Assembly: GCA_028279985.1 (NCBI GenBank)
Contig: JANQMR010000033.1
Coordinates: forward strand, 183,723-247,722
Reading direction: 5' to 3'
Source: Woeseiaceae bacterium
GTDB taxonomy: Bacteria; Pseudomonadota; Gammaproteobacteria; Steroidobacterales; Woeseiaceae
DNA: 64,000 bases
The notes under the pieces were generated by a model that made no database searches, was not told the origin of the DNA, and saw only the letters and a list, made by a program, of their open reading frames with translations. Of this stretch, positions 31,456 through 39,679 are shown piece by piece (the stretch's first letter is position 1; each line of letters starts with the position of its first letter). A program made the position numbers and the translations under genes.

Positions 31456-33537
31456 ATGTCAGTCGATGTGAACATGGCCGAAATTGCCCAGCTCTTCGTC
31501 GAGGAAAGCCTCGAGGGGCTGGATACCATGGAGTCCGGGTTGTTGAATCTCGACCTTGGCGCCGCGGACCCCGAAACCATGAACGCCATTTTCCGCGCTG
31601 CGCATTCGATCAAGGGCGGCGGCGCGACGTTCGGTTTTACGGAGATATCCGAATTCGCGCACCACGTCGAGACCCTGCTCGACGAGATGCGCCGGGGCGA
31701 ACGCCCGGTGACCCGCGACGCCGTCGACCTGCTGCTACAGTCCGTCGATTGCATCCGCGACATGACCGGCAGTCTGGCGACCGGCAGCGTCGACACGGCG
31801 CGCGCGAAGGAACTCGAAGTGCAGCTCGAGACGATGCTGCGGCAGAAGCCGGGAGTAGGGGCAGCGGCGTGCGGTTCCGGTCATGCTGCCGGGGAGGCCG
31901 CCGCGACTACCGATGAGGCCCGCGTTGCCGATGAGGCCGATGAGGCCGGCGCCGGCTGGCGCATTCGGTTCAGGCCCGGTCCCGGCATCTTCAAGTCGCG
32001 CAACGATCCGCTGCGCATGTTCCGCGAGCTCGAGGCGCTGGGCGCGCTGGACGTAAAGGCAGTCGGCGCGGAGGACCTCGATTTCGAATCGCTGGACCCT
32101 GAAGAATGCCGCTTGGGCTGGGACCTGGTGCTGCATGCTTCGGCGGACCGTGAAACGGTCGAGGAAGTGTTCGCCTGGGTTGCCGACGAGTGCGAGCTCG
32201 AGCTCGAGCCGATTCCGGGCATCGCGGCGGACGACGGGCCGGCGTCCGAAAAACCGCCGGCGCAAGCCGAGTCTCTTCCGGCTGCCGCCAAGCCCGCCGC
32301 AGCGGCGGCCAAGGGCACTGCGTTCAGCCAGGAAACCGGCTCGATTCGCGTCAACATCGACAAGGTCGACGCGCTGATCAATCTGGTCGGGGAACTCGTC
32401 ATCACACAGTCGATGCTCAGCCGGTACACCGGCGACTTCGATTTCACGCAGATCGAGGGCCTACGCGAGGGGCTGACACAGCTATCCCGCAACACGCGAG
32501 AGCTCCAGGAAAGCGTGATGGCGATTCGCATGTTGCCGATCAGCTTTGCCTTCAGCCGTTTTCCGAGACTGGTCCGGGACACCGGCAACGCGCTGGGCAA
32601 GAAGGTCGAGCTCAAGCTCACCGGCGAGAACACGGAGCTCGACAAGACGGTGCTCGAAAAAATCGGCGATCCGCTCGTGCACCTGGTTCGCAACTCGCTG
32701 GACCACGGCCTGGAGACGCCCGAGGAGCGTGTCGCGGCGGGCAAGCCCGAGACCGGCGTCCTGGAGCTCAATGCTTACCACGAGGGCGGCAACATCGTCA
32801 TCGAGGTCATAGACGACGGCGCCGGCATCGACAAGGGCAAGGTACTGGCCAAGGCGCGCGAGCGCGGGCTGGTCGCTGCCGACGAGCAGCTCTCCGACGA
32901 TCGCGTCAACAACCTGATTTTCATGGCCGGCTTTTCGACGGCCGAGGAGATCAGCGACCTGTCGGGCCGCGGCGTCGGCATGGACGTCGTGCGGCGTAAC
33001 ATTGCGGATCTCGGCGGTCACGTGTCCGTTCAGTCGGAATGCGGCGTGGGCAGCAAGTTCACGATCCGCTTGCCGCTGACGCTTGCGATCCTGGACGGCC
33101 AACTCGTCAGAGTCGGCAAGGAATCCTATATCGTTTCGCTGGTATCGATCGTCGAGACGATCCAGGTGTGCGCCGACAAGGTCAACCAGATCGCGGGCGA
33201 GTCGGAGCTGTTCAAGCTGCGCGACGAATACCTGCCGATACTGAGGTTGCACGAGCTGTTCGGCATCCAGGCCGACAGCGCGCGGATCGACGACGGCCTG
33301 CTGGTCGTCGCGGAAGCCAACGGCCAGCGCGTGGGAATATTCGTCGACGACCTTAAGGAACAGCAGCAGGTCGTGATCAAGAGCCTGGAAGCGAACTACC
33401 GGCAGATGCGGGGCATCTCCGGCGCGACGATCCTGGGCGACGGTACGGTCGCGCTGATCCTAGACGTGCCCGGACTCATTCAACTCTATTGCGACAGAAA
33501 CGGCGGCGTGCCACATCACACCGCCGCAGTGGCGTGA
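31456..33537 (+). CDS. cheA: Chemotaxis histidine kinase CheA
   Basis: CheA is the cytoplasmic kinase that phosphorylates CheY and CheB in response to chemoreceptors. The 693-residue protein has a P1 Hpt domain with the phosphorylated histidine in AAHSIKGGGATFGF (about residue 47). A P2-like segment of about 90 residues (RFRPGPGIFKSRNDPLRMFRELE) is followed by an Ala-Pro linker, the P3 dimerisation helices, and the P4 ATPase with HLVRNSLDHGLETP, EVIDDGAGID and GRGVGMDVVRRNI. A C-terminal P5 CheW-like domain completes it. A short DEADEAG repeat lies in the linker before P2. The ATG at 31456 has GGGGAGG upstream. It is cotranscribed with cheY and cheW. Confidence 0.95.
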   Translation: MSVDVNMAEIAQLFVEESLEGLDTMESGLLNLDLGAADPETMNAIFRAAHSIKGGGATFGFTEISEFAHHVETLLDEMRRGERPVTRDAVDLLLQSVDCIRDMTGSLATGSVDTARAKELEVQLETMLRQKPGVGAAACGSGHAAGEAAATTDEARVADEADEAGAGWRIRFRPGPGIFKSRNDPLRMFRELEALGALDVKAVGAEDLDFESLDPEECRLGWDLVLHASADRETVEEVFAWVADECELELEPIPGIAADDGPASEKPPAQAESLPAAAKPAAAAAKGTAFSQETGSIRVNIDKVDALINLVGELVITQSMLSRYTGDFDFTQIEGLREGLTQLSRNTRELQESVMAIRMLPISFAFSRFPRLVRDTGNALGKKVELKLTGENTELDKTVLEKIGDPLVHLVRNSLDHGLETPEERVAAGKPETGVLELNAYHEGGNIVIEVIDDGAGIDKGKVLAKARERGLVAADEQLSDDRVNNLIFMAGFSTAEEISDLSGRGVGMDVVRRNIADLGGHVSVQSECGVGSKFTIRLPLTLAILDGQLVRVGKESYIVSLVSIVETIQVCADKVNQIAGESELFKLRDEYLPILRLHELFGIQADSARIDDGLLVVAEANGQRVGIFVDDLKEQQQVVIKSLEANYRQMRGISGATILGDGTVALILDVPGLIQLYCDRNGGVPHHTAAVA

Positions 33538-33565
33538 CGTTTGCACCCAATTCCAGGAGATCAAA

Positions 33566-34126
33566 ATGGCTGCAACTCGGAAACACATGGAAGAGCTTAC
33601 CCAGCAGGCGGAGTCCGGGGATGCCGGAGGACAGTATCTGACCTTCATGCTGGCCGGCGAGGAATACGGCGTCGAGATCCTGAAGGTTCAGGAGATCAAG
33701 GGCTGGGGCACGGCGACGCCGATTCCGAATACCCCCGACTACGTGCTGGGTGTCCTGAATCTGCGTGGCGCGGTGGTACCGATCATCGATCTGCGCAAAC
33801 GGTTCAGCCTCGACAGCGTGCCCTATGGCGCGACCACGGTGGTCATCGTCGTCAAGATGTCGCATGAAGACCAGGAGCGTACCGTCGGTCTCGTCGTCGA
33901 TGCCGTCGCGGACGTCTACCGGCTCGAGAGCGGGGAAATCCAGGCGCCGCCGGACATGGGTGGGGCCGTGCATACCGAGTTCGTGCGCGGCCTGGCAACG
34001 GTCGAGGAAAAAATGGTGATCCTGCTCGAGGTCGATTGCCTGATCGACTTCAAGAACATGCATTCGTCGCCGTCAAGATCGCCGGATGCGGATAAAGCGC
34101 AGGTCGAGGCGATACCGGAAGAGTGA
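33566..34126 (+). CDS. cheW: Chemotaxis coupling protein CheW
   Basis: CheW bridges chemoreceptors and the CheA P5 domain in the receptor array. The 186-residue protein has the SH3-like core FMLAGEEYGVEILKVQEIKG, PNTPDYVLGVLNLRGAVVPIIDLRKRF and VDAVADVY, with a polar tail of about 25 residues. It starts 28 bp after cheA with CCAGGAGATC upstream. No chemoreceptor gene follows, as one often does in such clusters. The next gene instead encodes a STAS protein. Confidence 0.95.
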   Translation: MAATRKHMEELTQQAESGDAGGQYLTFMLAGEEYGVEILKVQEIKGWGTATPIPNTPDYVLGVLNLRGAVVPIIDLRKRFSLDSVPYGATTVVIVVKMSHEDQERTVGLVVDAVADVYRLESGEIQAPPDMGGAVHTEFVRGLATVEEKMVILLEVDCLIDFKNMHSSPSRSPDADKAQVEAIPEE

Positions 34127-34215
34127 CGCCGGGGAGTGGAGCGGGAAAGCGCGGCGCGGTGCTGGCGTTTTGCTAGCGTGTCGTTCTAGCGGCGTTTTCT
34201 ATTGAGGAGATTGAT

Positions 34216-34728
34216 ATGAATCCGAGGTCTGGCAAGGCGACGATCGGAACCGGCCGCAAGCCGTCCGGCAAAAAGACGGCCCGCAAGAGGACGCCGGCGA
34301 AGAAGGTCCGGGCGAAAAAAGCGCCGGCCGGCAGCAGGGCGACCGGCAAGCCGGCGCGCAAGAAGGCGAGCGCGGCGAAAGCGTCGTGCGGCGGGGCCGC
34401 GGCCGGGCAGTCGGTATCGACGGAGACGGTCGTCCTCGACAGCCATCACGACATTAAGACGATCGGGGCGCTTCGCGAGCGGCTCGATGCGGCCTACGCG
34501 GGTGACGGCGATATTGTCTTGGACGCCGCGGCGGTCGAGTCGGTGGATACGGCGGCATTGCAACTGCTGCTGGGCTTCGCCAATTCGGTCCGCAAGCAGT
34601 CCCGGACGATCCGGTGGGATCGGGTATCCGAAGCGCTGCGCGAGCTGGCGGACCGGACGGACCTCGTTTCAGCGCTGGACATTCCCGATGGCCCGGATCG
34701 AGGCGACGGCCTGTGCCCGGTGTTCTGA
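34216..34728 (+). CDS. STAS-domain protein with Lys/Ala-rich histone-H1-like N-terminus
   Basis: This 170-residue protein has two parts. Residues 1 to about 60 are almost entirely Lys, Arg, Ala, Pro and Gly (for example KKTARKRTPAKKVRAKKAPA), like histone H1 or AlgP-type tails that bind DNA or other polyanions. Residues 70 to 160 are a STAS domain (anti-sigma-factor-antagonist fold): DIVLDAAAVESVDTAALQLLLGF contains the usual serine or threonine positions at the start of the second helix. STAS proteins often sit in chemotaxis clusters of this type, but the basic tail is unusual. GAGGAG precedes the ATG. It may tether a signalling complex to DNA or the nucleoid, which is inference. Confidence 0.75.
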   Translation: MNPRSGKATIGTGRKPSGKKTARKRTPAKKVRAKKAPAGSRATGKPARKKASAAKASCGGAAAGQSVSTETVVLDSHHDIKTIGALRERLDAAYAGDGDIVLDAAAVESVDTAALQLLLGFANSVRKQSRTIRWDRVSEALRELADRTDLVSALDIPDGPDRGDGLCPVF

Positions 34729-34741
34729 GCGGTGCGCGTCC

Positions 34742-35245
34742 ATGCATTGCGATGACGGCAGGGCTTGCGACCGGCGCGACCCGGGCGGTACCGCGGCCCG
34801 ACTCGTTCAGCTCTGCGCGGATCAGATCCGGGTTGCCGTGGACGAGGCCTCCGCCGAGATCGAGTCGTTGTCGCTGGCCGTGCTCGACACGGCGCGCCAC
34901 GCGGACCGGTTGGTCGAGCGCGGCCTTCCGGCTCGCAGCGGCGGCGCCGACGATAGCGGCCCGAACGACGAATCGCAGCCGCTCAGGGAGGCGGCGTTGA
35001 ACGCAAGTTCCAGACTGCAGTTTGCCGATCGCATGAGTCAGCGGTTGTCGAACACGGCGTCTAACCTCGCCGCGCTTGCACGATTGATGCAAGCCGCGGA
35101 TCGGCCGATCGGCGAGGAGGATTGGTCGGCGTTTCTCGGCGCCGCAAGGGCGAGATTCACGATGGAGCACGAGCGCCGGATGTTCGACGCCGTGTTCGAA
35201 ACGGCCGCGCCGGCCCGGCCGCCGAAAGACGCCAACAAACGCTAA
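34742..35245 (+). CDS. CheZ-like helical protein (putative CheY phosphatase)
   Basis: This 167-residue, mostly helical protein has no clear close family from memory. Two long helices can be drawn: residues 17 to 60 (ARLVQLCADQIRVAVDEASA) and about 80 to 115 (REAALNASSRLQFADRMSQR). The second contains LQFADRMSQRL, which aligns with the CheZ active segment QDLTGQ: Asp 96 and Gln 100 have the same D-x3-Q spacing as the CheZ catalytic pair. It lies between the STAS gene and cheR, and no other cheZ is present. The start ATG at 34742 lacks a strong ribosome-binding site. A CheY phosphatase role is therefore a hypothesis. Confidence 0.6.
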   Translation: MHCDDGRACDRRDPGGTAARLVQLCADQIRVAVDEASAEIESLSLAVLDTARHADRLVERGLPARSGGADDSGPNDESQPLREAALNASSRLQFADRMSQRLSNTASNLAALARLMQAADRPIGEEDWSAFLGAARARFTMEHERRMFDAVFETAAPARPPKDANKR

Positions 35246-35257
35246 CGGAGACCACGG

Positions 35258-36157
35258 ATGAACAACGAGGCTGCCGCAAGGCCCCGGATCGGCGAAGCCG
35301 ATGCTGCGGGAGAGGAGGACATCGGCAGCAAGCGGTTTTCGATGAGCGATCGCGACTTCGGGCAGATTCGCGCAGTCATCAAGGACCTGACCGGCATCAA
35401 CATGAGCGACTCGAAACGCCAGCTCGTGTACCGCCGGCTGAGTACGCGGCTCAAGGCGACCGGCATCGACACTTTCCAGGGCTATCTCGATTTTCTGAAG
35501 CAGGGCGACCCGGCGGAGCTCGAACGGTTCACGAATGCGGTGACGACGAATCTGACGTCGTTTTTTCGCGAGAACCACCATTTCGAGTTCCTCGAGAAAA
35601 CCGTCGTCCCCGAGGCCGTCACGCGAGCCGCCCGCGGCGACAGGCGCTTGCGGATCTGGTCGGCCGGCTGCTCCACGGGGGAAGAACCCTATTCGATTGC
35701 GATCACGCTCAGAGAGTCGCTCAGAAATCTCGAGGACTGGGATGCAAGGGTCTTGTGTACGGATCTCGACTCCGACGTCATCGACACCTGTAAGGCCGGT
35801 ATGTATTCGATGCAGCGCGTGGAGAAGCTTTCGCGCGAACGCCTGCGCCGCTGGTTCAAGAAAAGCCGCGGCCCAGGTGGCGAGTTCGTCGAGGTCGACG
35901 ACCGGTTGCGGGAGCTTCTGACGTTCAAACGACTGAATCTGATGCACGACTGGCCGATGAAGGGGCTGTTTCACCTCATCTTCTGCCGCAACGTCATCAT
36001 CTATTTCGATAAACCGACGCAACGCGTGTTGATCGATCGCTACGCCGACATATTGGCGGACGGCGCTTATCTGATACTCGGGCATTCCGAAAGCCTGTTC
36101 AACGTATCCGACCGTTTCGAGCTGATCGGCAATACGATCTACCGGAAGACCCATTAG
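35258..36157 (+). CDS. cheR: Chemoreceptor methyltransferase CheR
   Basis: CheR methylates glutamates on chemoreceptors using S-adenosylmethionine. The 299-residue protein has the N-terminal helical CheR domain (FGQIRAVIKDLTGINMSDSKRQLVYRR pattern), TNLTSFFRE, and the SAM-binding motif IWSAGCSTGEEPYSIAI at about residue 130. FCRNVIIYFD and LGHSESLF follow near the C-terminus. The first 30 residues are a variable extension. The ATG has AACGGAGA upstream. It is followed without gap by cheD, whose GTG start shares a base with the cheR TAG. Confidence 0.95.
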   Translation: MNNEAAARPRIGEADAAGEEDIGSKRFSMSDRDFGQIRAVIKDLTGINMSDSKRQLVYRRLSTRLKATGIDTFQGYLDFLKQGDPAELERFTNAVTTNLTSFFRENHHFEFLEKTVVPEAVTRAARGDRRLRIWSAGCSTGEEPYSIAITLRESLRNLEDWDARVLCTDLDSDVIDTCKAGMYSMQRVEKLSRERLRRWFKKSRGPGGEFVEVDDRLRELLTFKRLNLMHDWPMKGLFHLIFCRNVIIYFDKPTQRVLIDRYADILADGAYLILGHSESLFNVSDRFELIGNTIYRKTH

Positions 36158-36807
36158 TGGGCGGAATGACGAACAGCCGGGAGACCTGGCCCGATGTCCT
36201 GGACGGCTTCGACGGAATCACGCGAATCTGGGATTCCAAGCACAGACTCTGCGCTGCGAAGATCCTGCCCGGCGAGTATTACGTCACCCGGACCCATGAG
36301 ATCATCACGACCGTGCTCGGCTCCTGTATCTCGGCCTGCATCCGCGATCCGTTGAGCGGCGTGGGCGGCATGAATCACTTCATGTTACCGGGCGACACCA
36401 AGAGAAGCCTGGGTCGATGGGGCGGCGGCGAGTGCTTGGAAACCCGTTACGGCATCGCCGCCATGGAAAAGCTGATCAACGACATTCTGAAGCAGGGCGG
36501 CAGCAAGGACCGGCTCGAGCTCAAGCTGTTCGGCGGCGGAACGGTATTGGCAATGGACGTGAACAATATCGGTGAACGCAACATCGAGTTTGCCAGGCAG
36601 TTCGTGCGCGCGGAGGGTTTCTCGATCGCGGCGGAGGATGTCGGTGGGCCGCATCCGCGCAAGGTCAATTACTTCCCGCGTACCGGCAAGGTCATGATTC
36701 GCCGGCTGAGGTCGCTGCAGACCAAGGCGATCCTGGACCGGGAGAAGCGTTATGAATCCAACCTGGCGAGCGAGGATCAGTCTTGTGAGATTGAGCTGTT
36801 CGACTGA
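36157..36807 (+). CDS. cheD: Chemoreceptor glutamine deamidase CheD
   Basis: CheD deamidates glutamines on chemoreceptors and in some species interacts with CheC/CheX-type phosphatases. The 216-residue protein carries the catalytic Cys in TTVLGSCISACIRD and the His in GGMNHFMLP, plus LKLFGGG and VGGPHPRKVNYFPRTGKV. The GTG at 36157 overlaps the cheR stop; an ATG nine bases on is possible. The last codons and the TGA are inside the first unit of a 51-bp tandem repeat that fills the gap to cheB. A CheX-like gene at 39.7 kb may provide a partner. Confidence 0.93.
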   Translation: MGGMTNSRETWPDVLDGFDGITRIWDSKHRLCAAKILPGEYYVTRTHEIITTVLGSCISACIRDPLSGVGGMNHFMLPGDTKRSLGRWGGGECLETRYGIAAMEKLINDILKQGGSKDRLELKLFGGGTVLAMDVNNIGERNIEFARQFVRAEGFSIAAEDVGGPHPRKVNYFPRTGKVMIRRLRSLQTKAILDREKRYESNLASEDQSCEIELFD

Positions 36808-36960
36808 TTTGACCAAGTGCGCAGGGGTCGGGTTGGTGACGTTGAGCCATTCGACTGATTTGACTAGGCGTGCAAGGGTCGGGTTTGTGAAATTGAGCTT
36901 CTCGACTAATTCGACCAAACGTGCAAGGGTCGGCTTGGCGAAATCGAATTGTCCGACCGA
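36791..36960 (+). repeat. 51-bp tandem repeat spanning the cheD end and the cheD-cheB gap
   Basis: Units begin at 36791, 36842, 36893 and 36944, exactly 51 bp apart: three full copies plus a partial. Each starts TTGAGC(N)3TCGACT and continues with a CGTGCAAGGGTCGG-type core. Unit 1 contains the last codons and TGA of cheD, so the gap looks like amplified cheD 3' sequence. In one frame it encodes a 17-residue repeat, but no gene start accompanies it. Confidence 0.93.
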
Positions 36961-37005
36961 GTTCTGCGGGACGGCCGCGGATTCTCGCCCAAACCTGGAG
37001 TCGGC

Positions 37006-38088
37006 ATGGACGAGAAAATAAGGGTGCTGGTCGTCGACGATTCGGCCTTGATGCGCAAGCTGTTGACGGAGCTCTTGAATTCGGATCCGCAGATCGAGGT
37101 CGTTGGTTCCGCCATGAACGCTTACGCGGCGCGGGACAAGATCAAGAAGCTGAACCCCGACGTGCTGACGCTGGACGTGGAGATGCCGCAAATGGACGGG
37201 CTCAGTTTTTTGTCGAACCTGATGCGCCTGCATCCGATGCCCGTCGTGATGGTGTCCTCGTTGACGGAAAAGGGTGCCTGGGTCACGTTGCGCGCGCTGG
37301 AACTCGGCGCGGTCGACTTCGTCAGCAAGCCCAAGGTGGATCTCGAACGTACGCTCGACGACTGCGCGGAGGAGATCGCATCCAAGGTCAAGGCGGCCGC
37401 GCAAGCTTGTGTCGACACGGCGATGCGGCGAAATAGTGCCCTGATCGCCCAGGCGGCCCGGCCCGCCAACGGCGCCGCCCGGGCCGGGGCCGGCGACAAC
37501 GGCGCCTACAGCACGACCGACCGGGTCATTGCCATCGGTGCGTCCACTGGAGGTACCGAAGCCATCAAGGATGTGCTGATGGGCTTGCGCCCGGATTGCC
37601 CGGGCATCGTGATCGCCCAGCACATACCCCCTGTATTCAGCGGCTCCTTCGCCGATCGCATGAATCAGGTCTCGCCGCTGGTCGTGTGCGAGGCCCGGGA
37701 CGGGCAGCAGATTCGTCCCGGGCACGCCTTCATCGCCCCCGGGGATCAGCACCTGTCCGTGATCAGGAACGGTGCGCGTTACCGCTGCAAACTGGATAGC
37801 AATCCGCCGGTCAACCGGCACCGGCCGGCCGTGGACGTGCTGTTCGATTCAGTCGCAGCGACGGCCGCGCACAACGCGGTGGGTGTGCTGTTGACCGGCA
37901 TGGGCAAGGACGGCGCCGCGGGCATGAAACGCATGCACGACGCCGGCGCCGCAACCATAGCCCAGGACGAACGGAGCAGTGTGATCTGGGGCATGCCGCA
38001 CGCCGCAATCGAAGAAGGCGGCGTGGATCACGTCATGCCTTTGCAGGAGATTGCGCAACGCCTGATGGAACTGGCCTTGCGCGAGTGA
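37006..38088 (+). CDS. cheB: Chemoreceptor methylesterase/glutamine deamidase CheB
   Basis: CheB removes methyl groups from chemoreceptors when its receiver domain is phosphorylated by CheA. The 360-residue protein has a receiver ([14 protein letters not shown], phospho-acceptor in [12 protein letters not shown], lysine in VSKPK) and a linker of about 50 residues. The esterase domain follows, with the catalytic serine in [11 protein letters not shown], the histidine in [14 protein letters not shown] and the aspartate in [10 protein letters not shown]. The ATG at 37006 has GGAG upstream and fits the family N-terminus. It is the last gene of the che operon and converges on an HDOD gene. Confidence 0.95.
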   Translation: MDEKIRVLVVDDSALMRKLLTELLNSDPQIEVVGSAMNAYAARDKIKKLNPDVLTLDVEMPQMDGLSFLSNLMRLHPMPVVMVSSLTEKGAWVTLRALELGAVDFVSKPKVDLERTLDDCAEEIASKVKAAAQACVDTAMRRNSALIAQAARPANGAARAGAGDNGAYSTTDRVIAIGASTGGTEAIKDVLMGLRPDCPGIVIAQHIPPVFSGSFADRMNQVSPLVVCEARDGQQIRPGHAFIAPGDQHLSVIRNGARYRCKLDSNPPVNRHRPAVDVLFDSVAATAAHNAVGVLLTGMGKDGAAGMKRMHDAGAATIAQDERSSVIWGMPHAAIEEGGVDHVMPLQEIAQRLMELALRE

Positions 38089-38120
38089 GGGCGGTTCTCC
38101 CTGGTCCACGCCGCAGCGAC

Positions 38121-38144
38121 GCGCGCCTTTGCGGTCCGGCGCGC
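38121..38144. terminator. Hairpin between converging cheB and HDOD genes
   Basis: GCGCGCC, a 10-nt loop, and GGCGCGC form a 7-bp GC stem in the 61-bp gap between the two stop codons. No T-tract follows on either strand. Confidence 0.4.
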
Positions 38145-38149
38145 CGTAT

Positions 38150-39001
38150 TCAGTTGACGAAAACCCGGATCAGTTGTTCGGCGGATGTCCGGATGTCTTC
38201 GATCGAATCGAGCAACGCATCGCCGGACAGGCCCAGGGCCGACAGGGCGCGCGGGTCGATCGGCGGCGCGTCCTCGTAGTTGCGGCTGTCCAGCTCGGTC
38301 AGTACGGCTAGGCTGTTGGCGATGTGTACGACCAGGATCGAATCCGTCACCTCGTCCGTGGCATACGGCTCGTGATGGTATTCGATGGCCGCACGCAGTG
38401 AGTCCGGCAGGCGCCACTGACGCGCCAGCGCCGCACCGACGGCCGCATGGTCGAAGCCGAAAACTTCCCTTTCCGAGCGGTAGATGGAAACGCCGTCGCT
38501 TTCGTCAGCCGAGCGTAACAGGACTCGCTTCGACGCTTCGGGGCACTGATTGAACATGACCAGATGGCCGATATCGTGCAACAGTCCGGCCGTAAACAGG
38601 GAGTCTCCGCCGTCCACCTTCGCCGCGACGCCGATCTGACGGGCGGCGATCGCGCAATACAGGCTGTGTTGCCAGAAATCCTCGACCGATACCAGGTCGT
38701 TCGGGATACCCTTGAACGTCGTCGTCGCACAGATCCCGAAAGCCAGGTCCCGGACTTCGCGTAGGCCCACGACGGTGATGGCACGGGCCACGCTGCTGAC
38801 GTTGCCGCCGATGCCGAACAGGGCGCTGTTCGCGAGCTTGAGCAGCGCGGCGCTCAGCGCCGGATCGGGCTCGATCACGGCGCCGATCTCCTCGGCGCCG
38901 CTGTCCTCGTCGGAGAGCATGTCGTTGATTCGGAAGGCGACGTCGGGGAACGACGCCAGTTGCGTTACCTTGCTGGCCAGTTGCTCGGCTGATTGCGTCA
39001 C
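38150..39001 (-). CDS. HDOD domain protein (HDIGH motif retained)
   Basis: This 283-residue HDOD protein shows LASFPDVAFRINDMLSDE, the helix region LKLANSALFGIGG, and GLLHDIGHLVMFNQ, so the histidine-aspartate pair of HD enzymes is partly kept, unlike in the paralogue at 29.6 kb. HDOD proteins regulate motility and biofilm switching in gammaproteobacteria and often adjoin che genes. It is convergent with cheB and has its own sigma-28 promoter about 45 bp upstream, so it belongs to the late flagellar class. Whether it has enzymatic activity is unclear. Confidence 0.88.
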   Translation of the reverse strand: MTQSAEQLASKVTQLASFPDVAFRINDMLSDEDSGAEEIGAVIEPDPALSAALLKLANSALFGIGGNVSSVARAITVVGLREVRDLAFGICATTTFKGIPNDLVSVEDFWQHSLYCAIAARQIGVAAKVDGGDSLFTAGLLHDIGHLVMFNQCPEASKRVLLRSADESDGVSIYRSEREVFGFDHAAVGAALARQWRLPDSLRAAIEYHHEPYATDEVTDSILVVHIANSLAVLTELDSRNYEDAPPIDPRALSALGLSGDALLDSIEDIRTSAEQLIRVFVN

Positions 39002-39044
39002 GACCTGTCGATTCCCGAATACTCAAACGCGCTGCATGCGGTTT

Positions 39045-39071
39045 GTATCGGCAAGTGCCGCACAATGTTTA
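39045..39071 (-). promoter_or_regulatory. Sigma-28 promoter for the second HDOD gene
   Basis: Read on the minus strand: TAAACATT, 11 nt, GCCGATAC, matching the FliA consensus at 6 of 8 and 7 of 8 with exact N11 spacing. The -10 element ends about 43 bp upstream of the HDOD start at 39001. The -35 element overlaps one copy of a duplicated 17-bp sequence. Confidence 0.65.
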
Positions 39072-39101
39072 GGGCCGGACCGGGTTTAGGGCCGGACCGG
39101 G
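39068..39101. repeat. Perfect 17-bp direct duplication
   Basis: TTTAGGGCCGGACCGGG occurs twice without spacer (39068-39084 and 39085-39101) in the divergent region between the HDOD and cheY2 genes. Confidence 0.95.
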
Positions 39102-39179
39102 CGCCTCGCGACCGCCGCCTCGGCCCCGGGCCGCCGCGGCCGGCGGCTGCCCGGTAATCGGGCTTTTCACGCCGGGGCC

Positions 39180-39206
39180 TAAAGAACCGCCGTGCGCTGC
39201 CGAAAA
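39180..39206 (+). promoter_or_regulatory. Sigma-28 promoter for cheY2-cheX
   Basis: TAAAGAAC, 11 nt, GCCGAAAA matches the FliA consensus at 5 of 8 and 7 of 8 with exact N11 spacing, 68 bp upstream of the cheY2 start. Together with the minus-strand promoter at 39045-39071 it makes a divergent sigma-28 pair. Confidence 0.6.
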
Positions 39207-39273
39207 ACACATCGAGGATGGGCGTAGCGCCTAGGCGTGCCGCTTTCACTATGACTATGTTGAGATACAAGGC

Positions 39274-39636
39274 ATGAAAATACTGGTAGTCGACGATAGT
39301 TTCGCAATGCGAATGATGGTCGTGCGCACCTTGCGCCAGGCAGGCTTCAACGGCAAGGACGTGTCGCAGGCCGAAGACGGCGCAGCCGCTCTCGAACAGA
39401 TCCGCAAGAATCCGCCGGATTTGGTGCTGGCCGACTGGAACATGCCGAACATGACCGGCATCGAGCTGCTCGAAACGCTGCGGGCCGAAGACAACGACGT
39501 GGCTTTCGGTTTCATCACGACGGAGTCGACTAGGGAAATGCGGCAGCGGGCAACGGACGCCGGCGCGCAGTTTCTGGTCTCGAAGCCGTTTACGGCGGAA
39601 TCGTTGGAGAAAGCCCTGAACACGGTCGTCAACTGA
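39274..39636 (+). CDS. Stand-alone CheY-type response regulator
   Basis: This 120-residue single receiver domain has ILVVDDS, phospho-acceptor aspartate at about residue 54 in LADWNMP, the threonine in FITTEST and the lysine in VSKPF. It is the second CheY-like protein in the window, in its own sigma-28 unit with a CheX-like gene 43 bp downstream. The DWNMPNMTGIELL segment is typical of chemotaxis CheY proteins that act on the motor. It may be the motor CheY or a phosphate sink paired with the CheX-like protein. Confidence 0.88.
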   Translation: MKILVVDDSFAMRMMVVRTLRQAGFNGKDVSQAEDGAAALEQIRKNPPDLVLADWNMPNMTGIELLETLRAEDNDVAFGFITTESTREMRQRATDAGAQFLVSKPFTAESLEKALNTVVN

Positions 39637-39644
39637 TCGGCCGC

Positions 39645-39674
39645 CCTGAGGAGACAAGCGGCCTGAGGAGACAA
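39645..39674 (+). repeat. Duplicated Shine-Dalgarno segment before cheX
   Basis: CCTGAGGAGACAA occurs at 39645-39657 and again at 39662-39674, 17 bp apart, so the GAGGAG ribosome-binding sequence is present twice. The second copy is nine bases before the ATG at 39680. A two-codon ATG-GTA-TGA lies at 39675 and overlaps that start. Confidence 0.92.
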
Positions 39675-39679
39675 ATGGT

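Noticed and set aside
36752..37021. Open frame with 17-residue repeats in the cheD-cheB gap
   Set aside because: It is produced by the 51-bp tandem repeat. It lacks a ribosome-binding site and starts inside cheD. It is reported as a repeat, not a gene.
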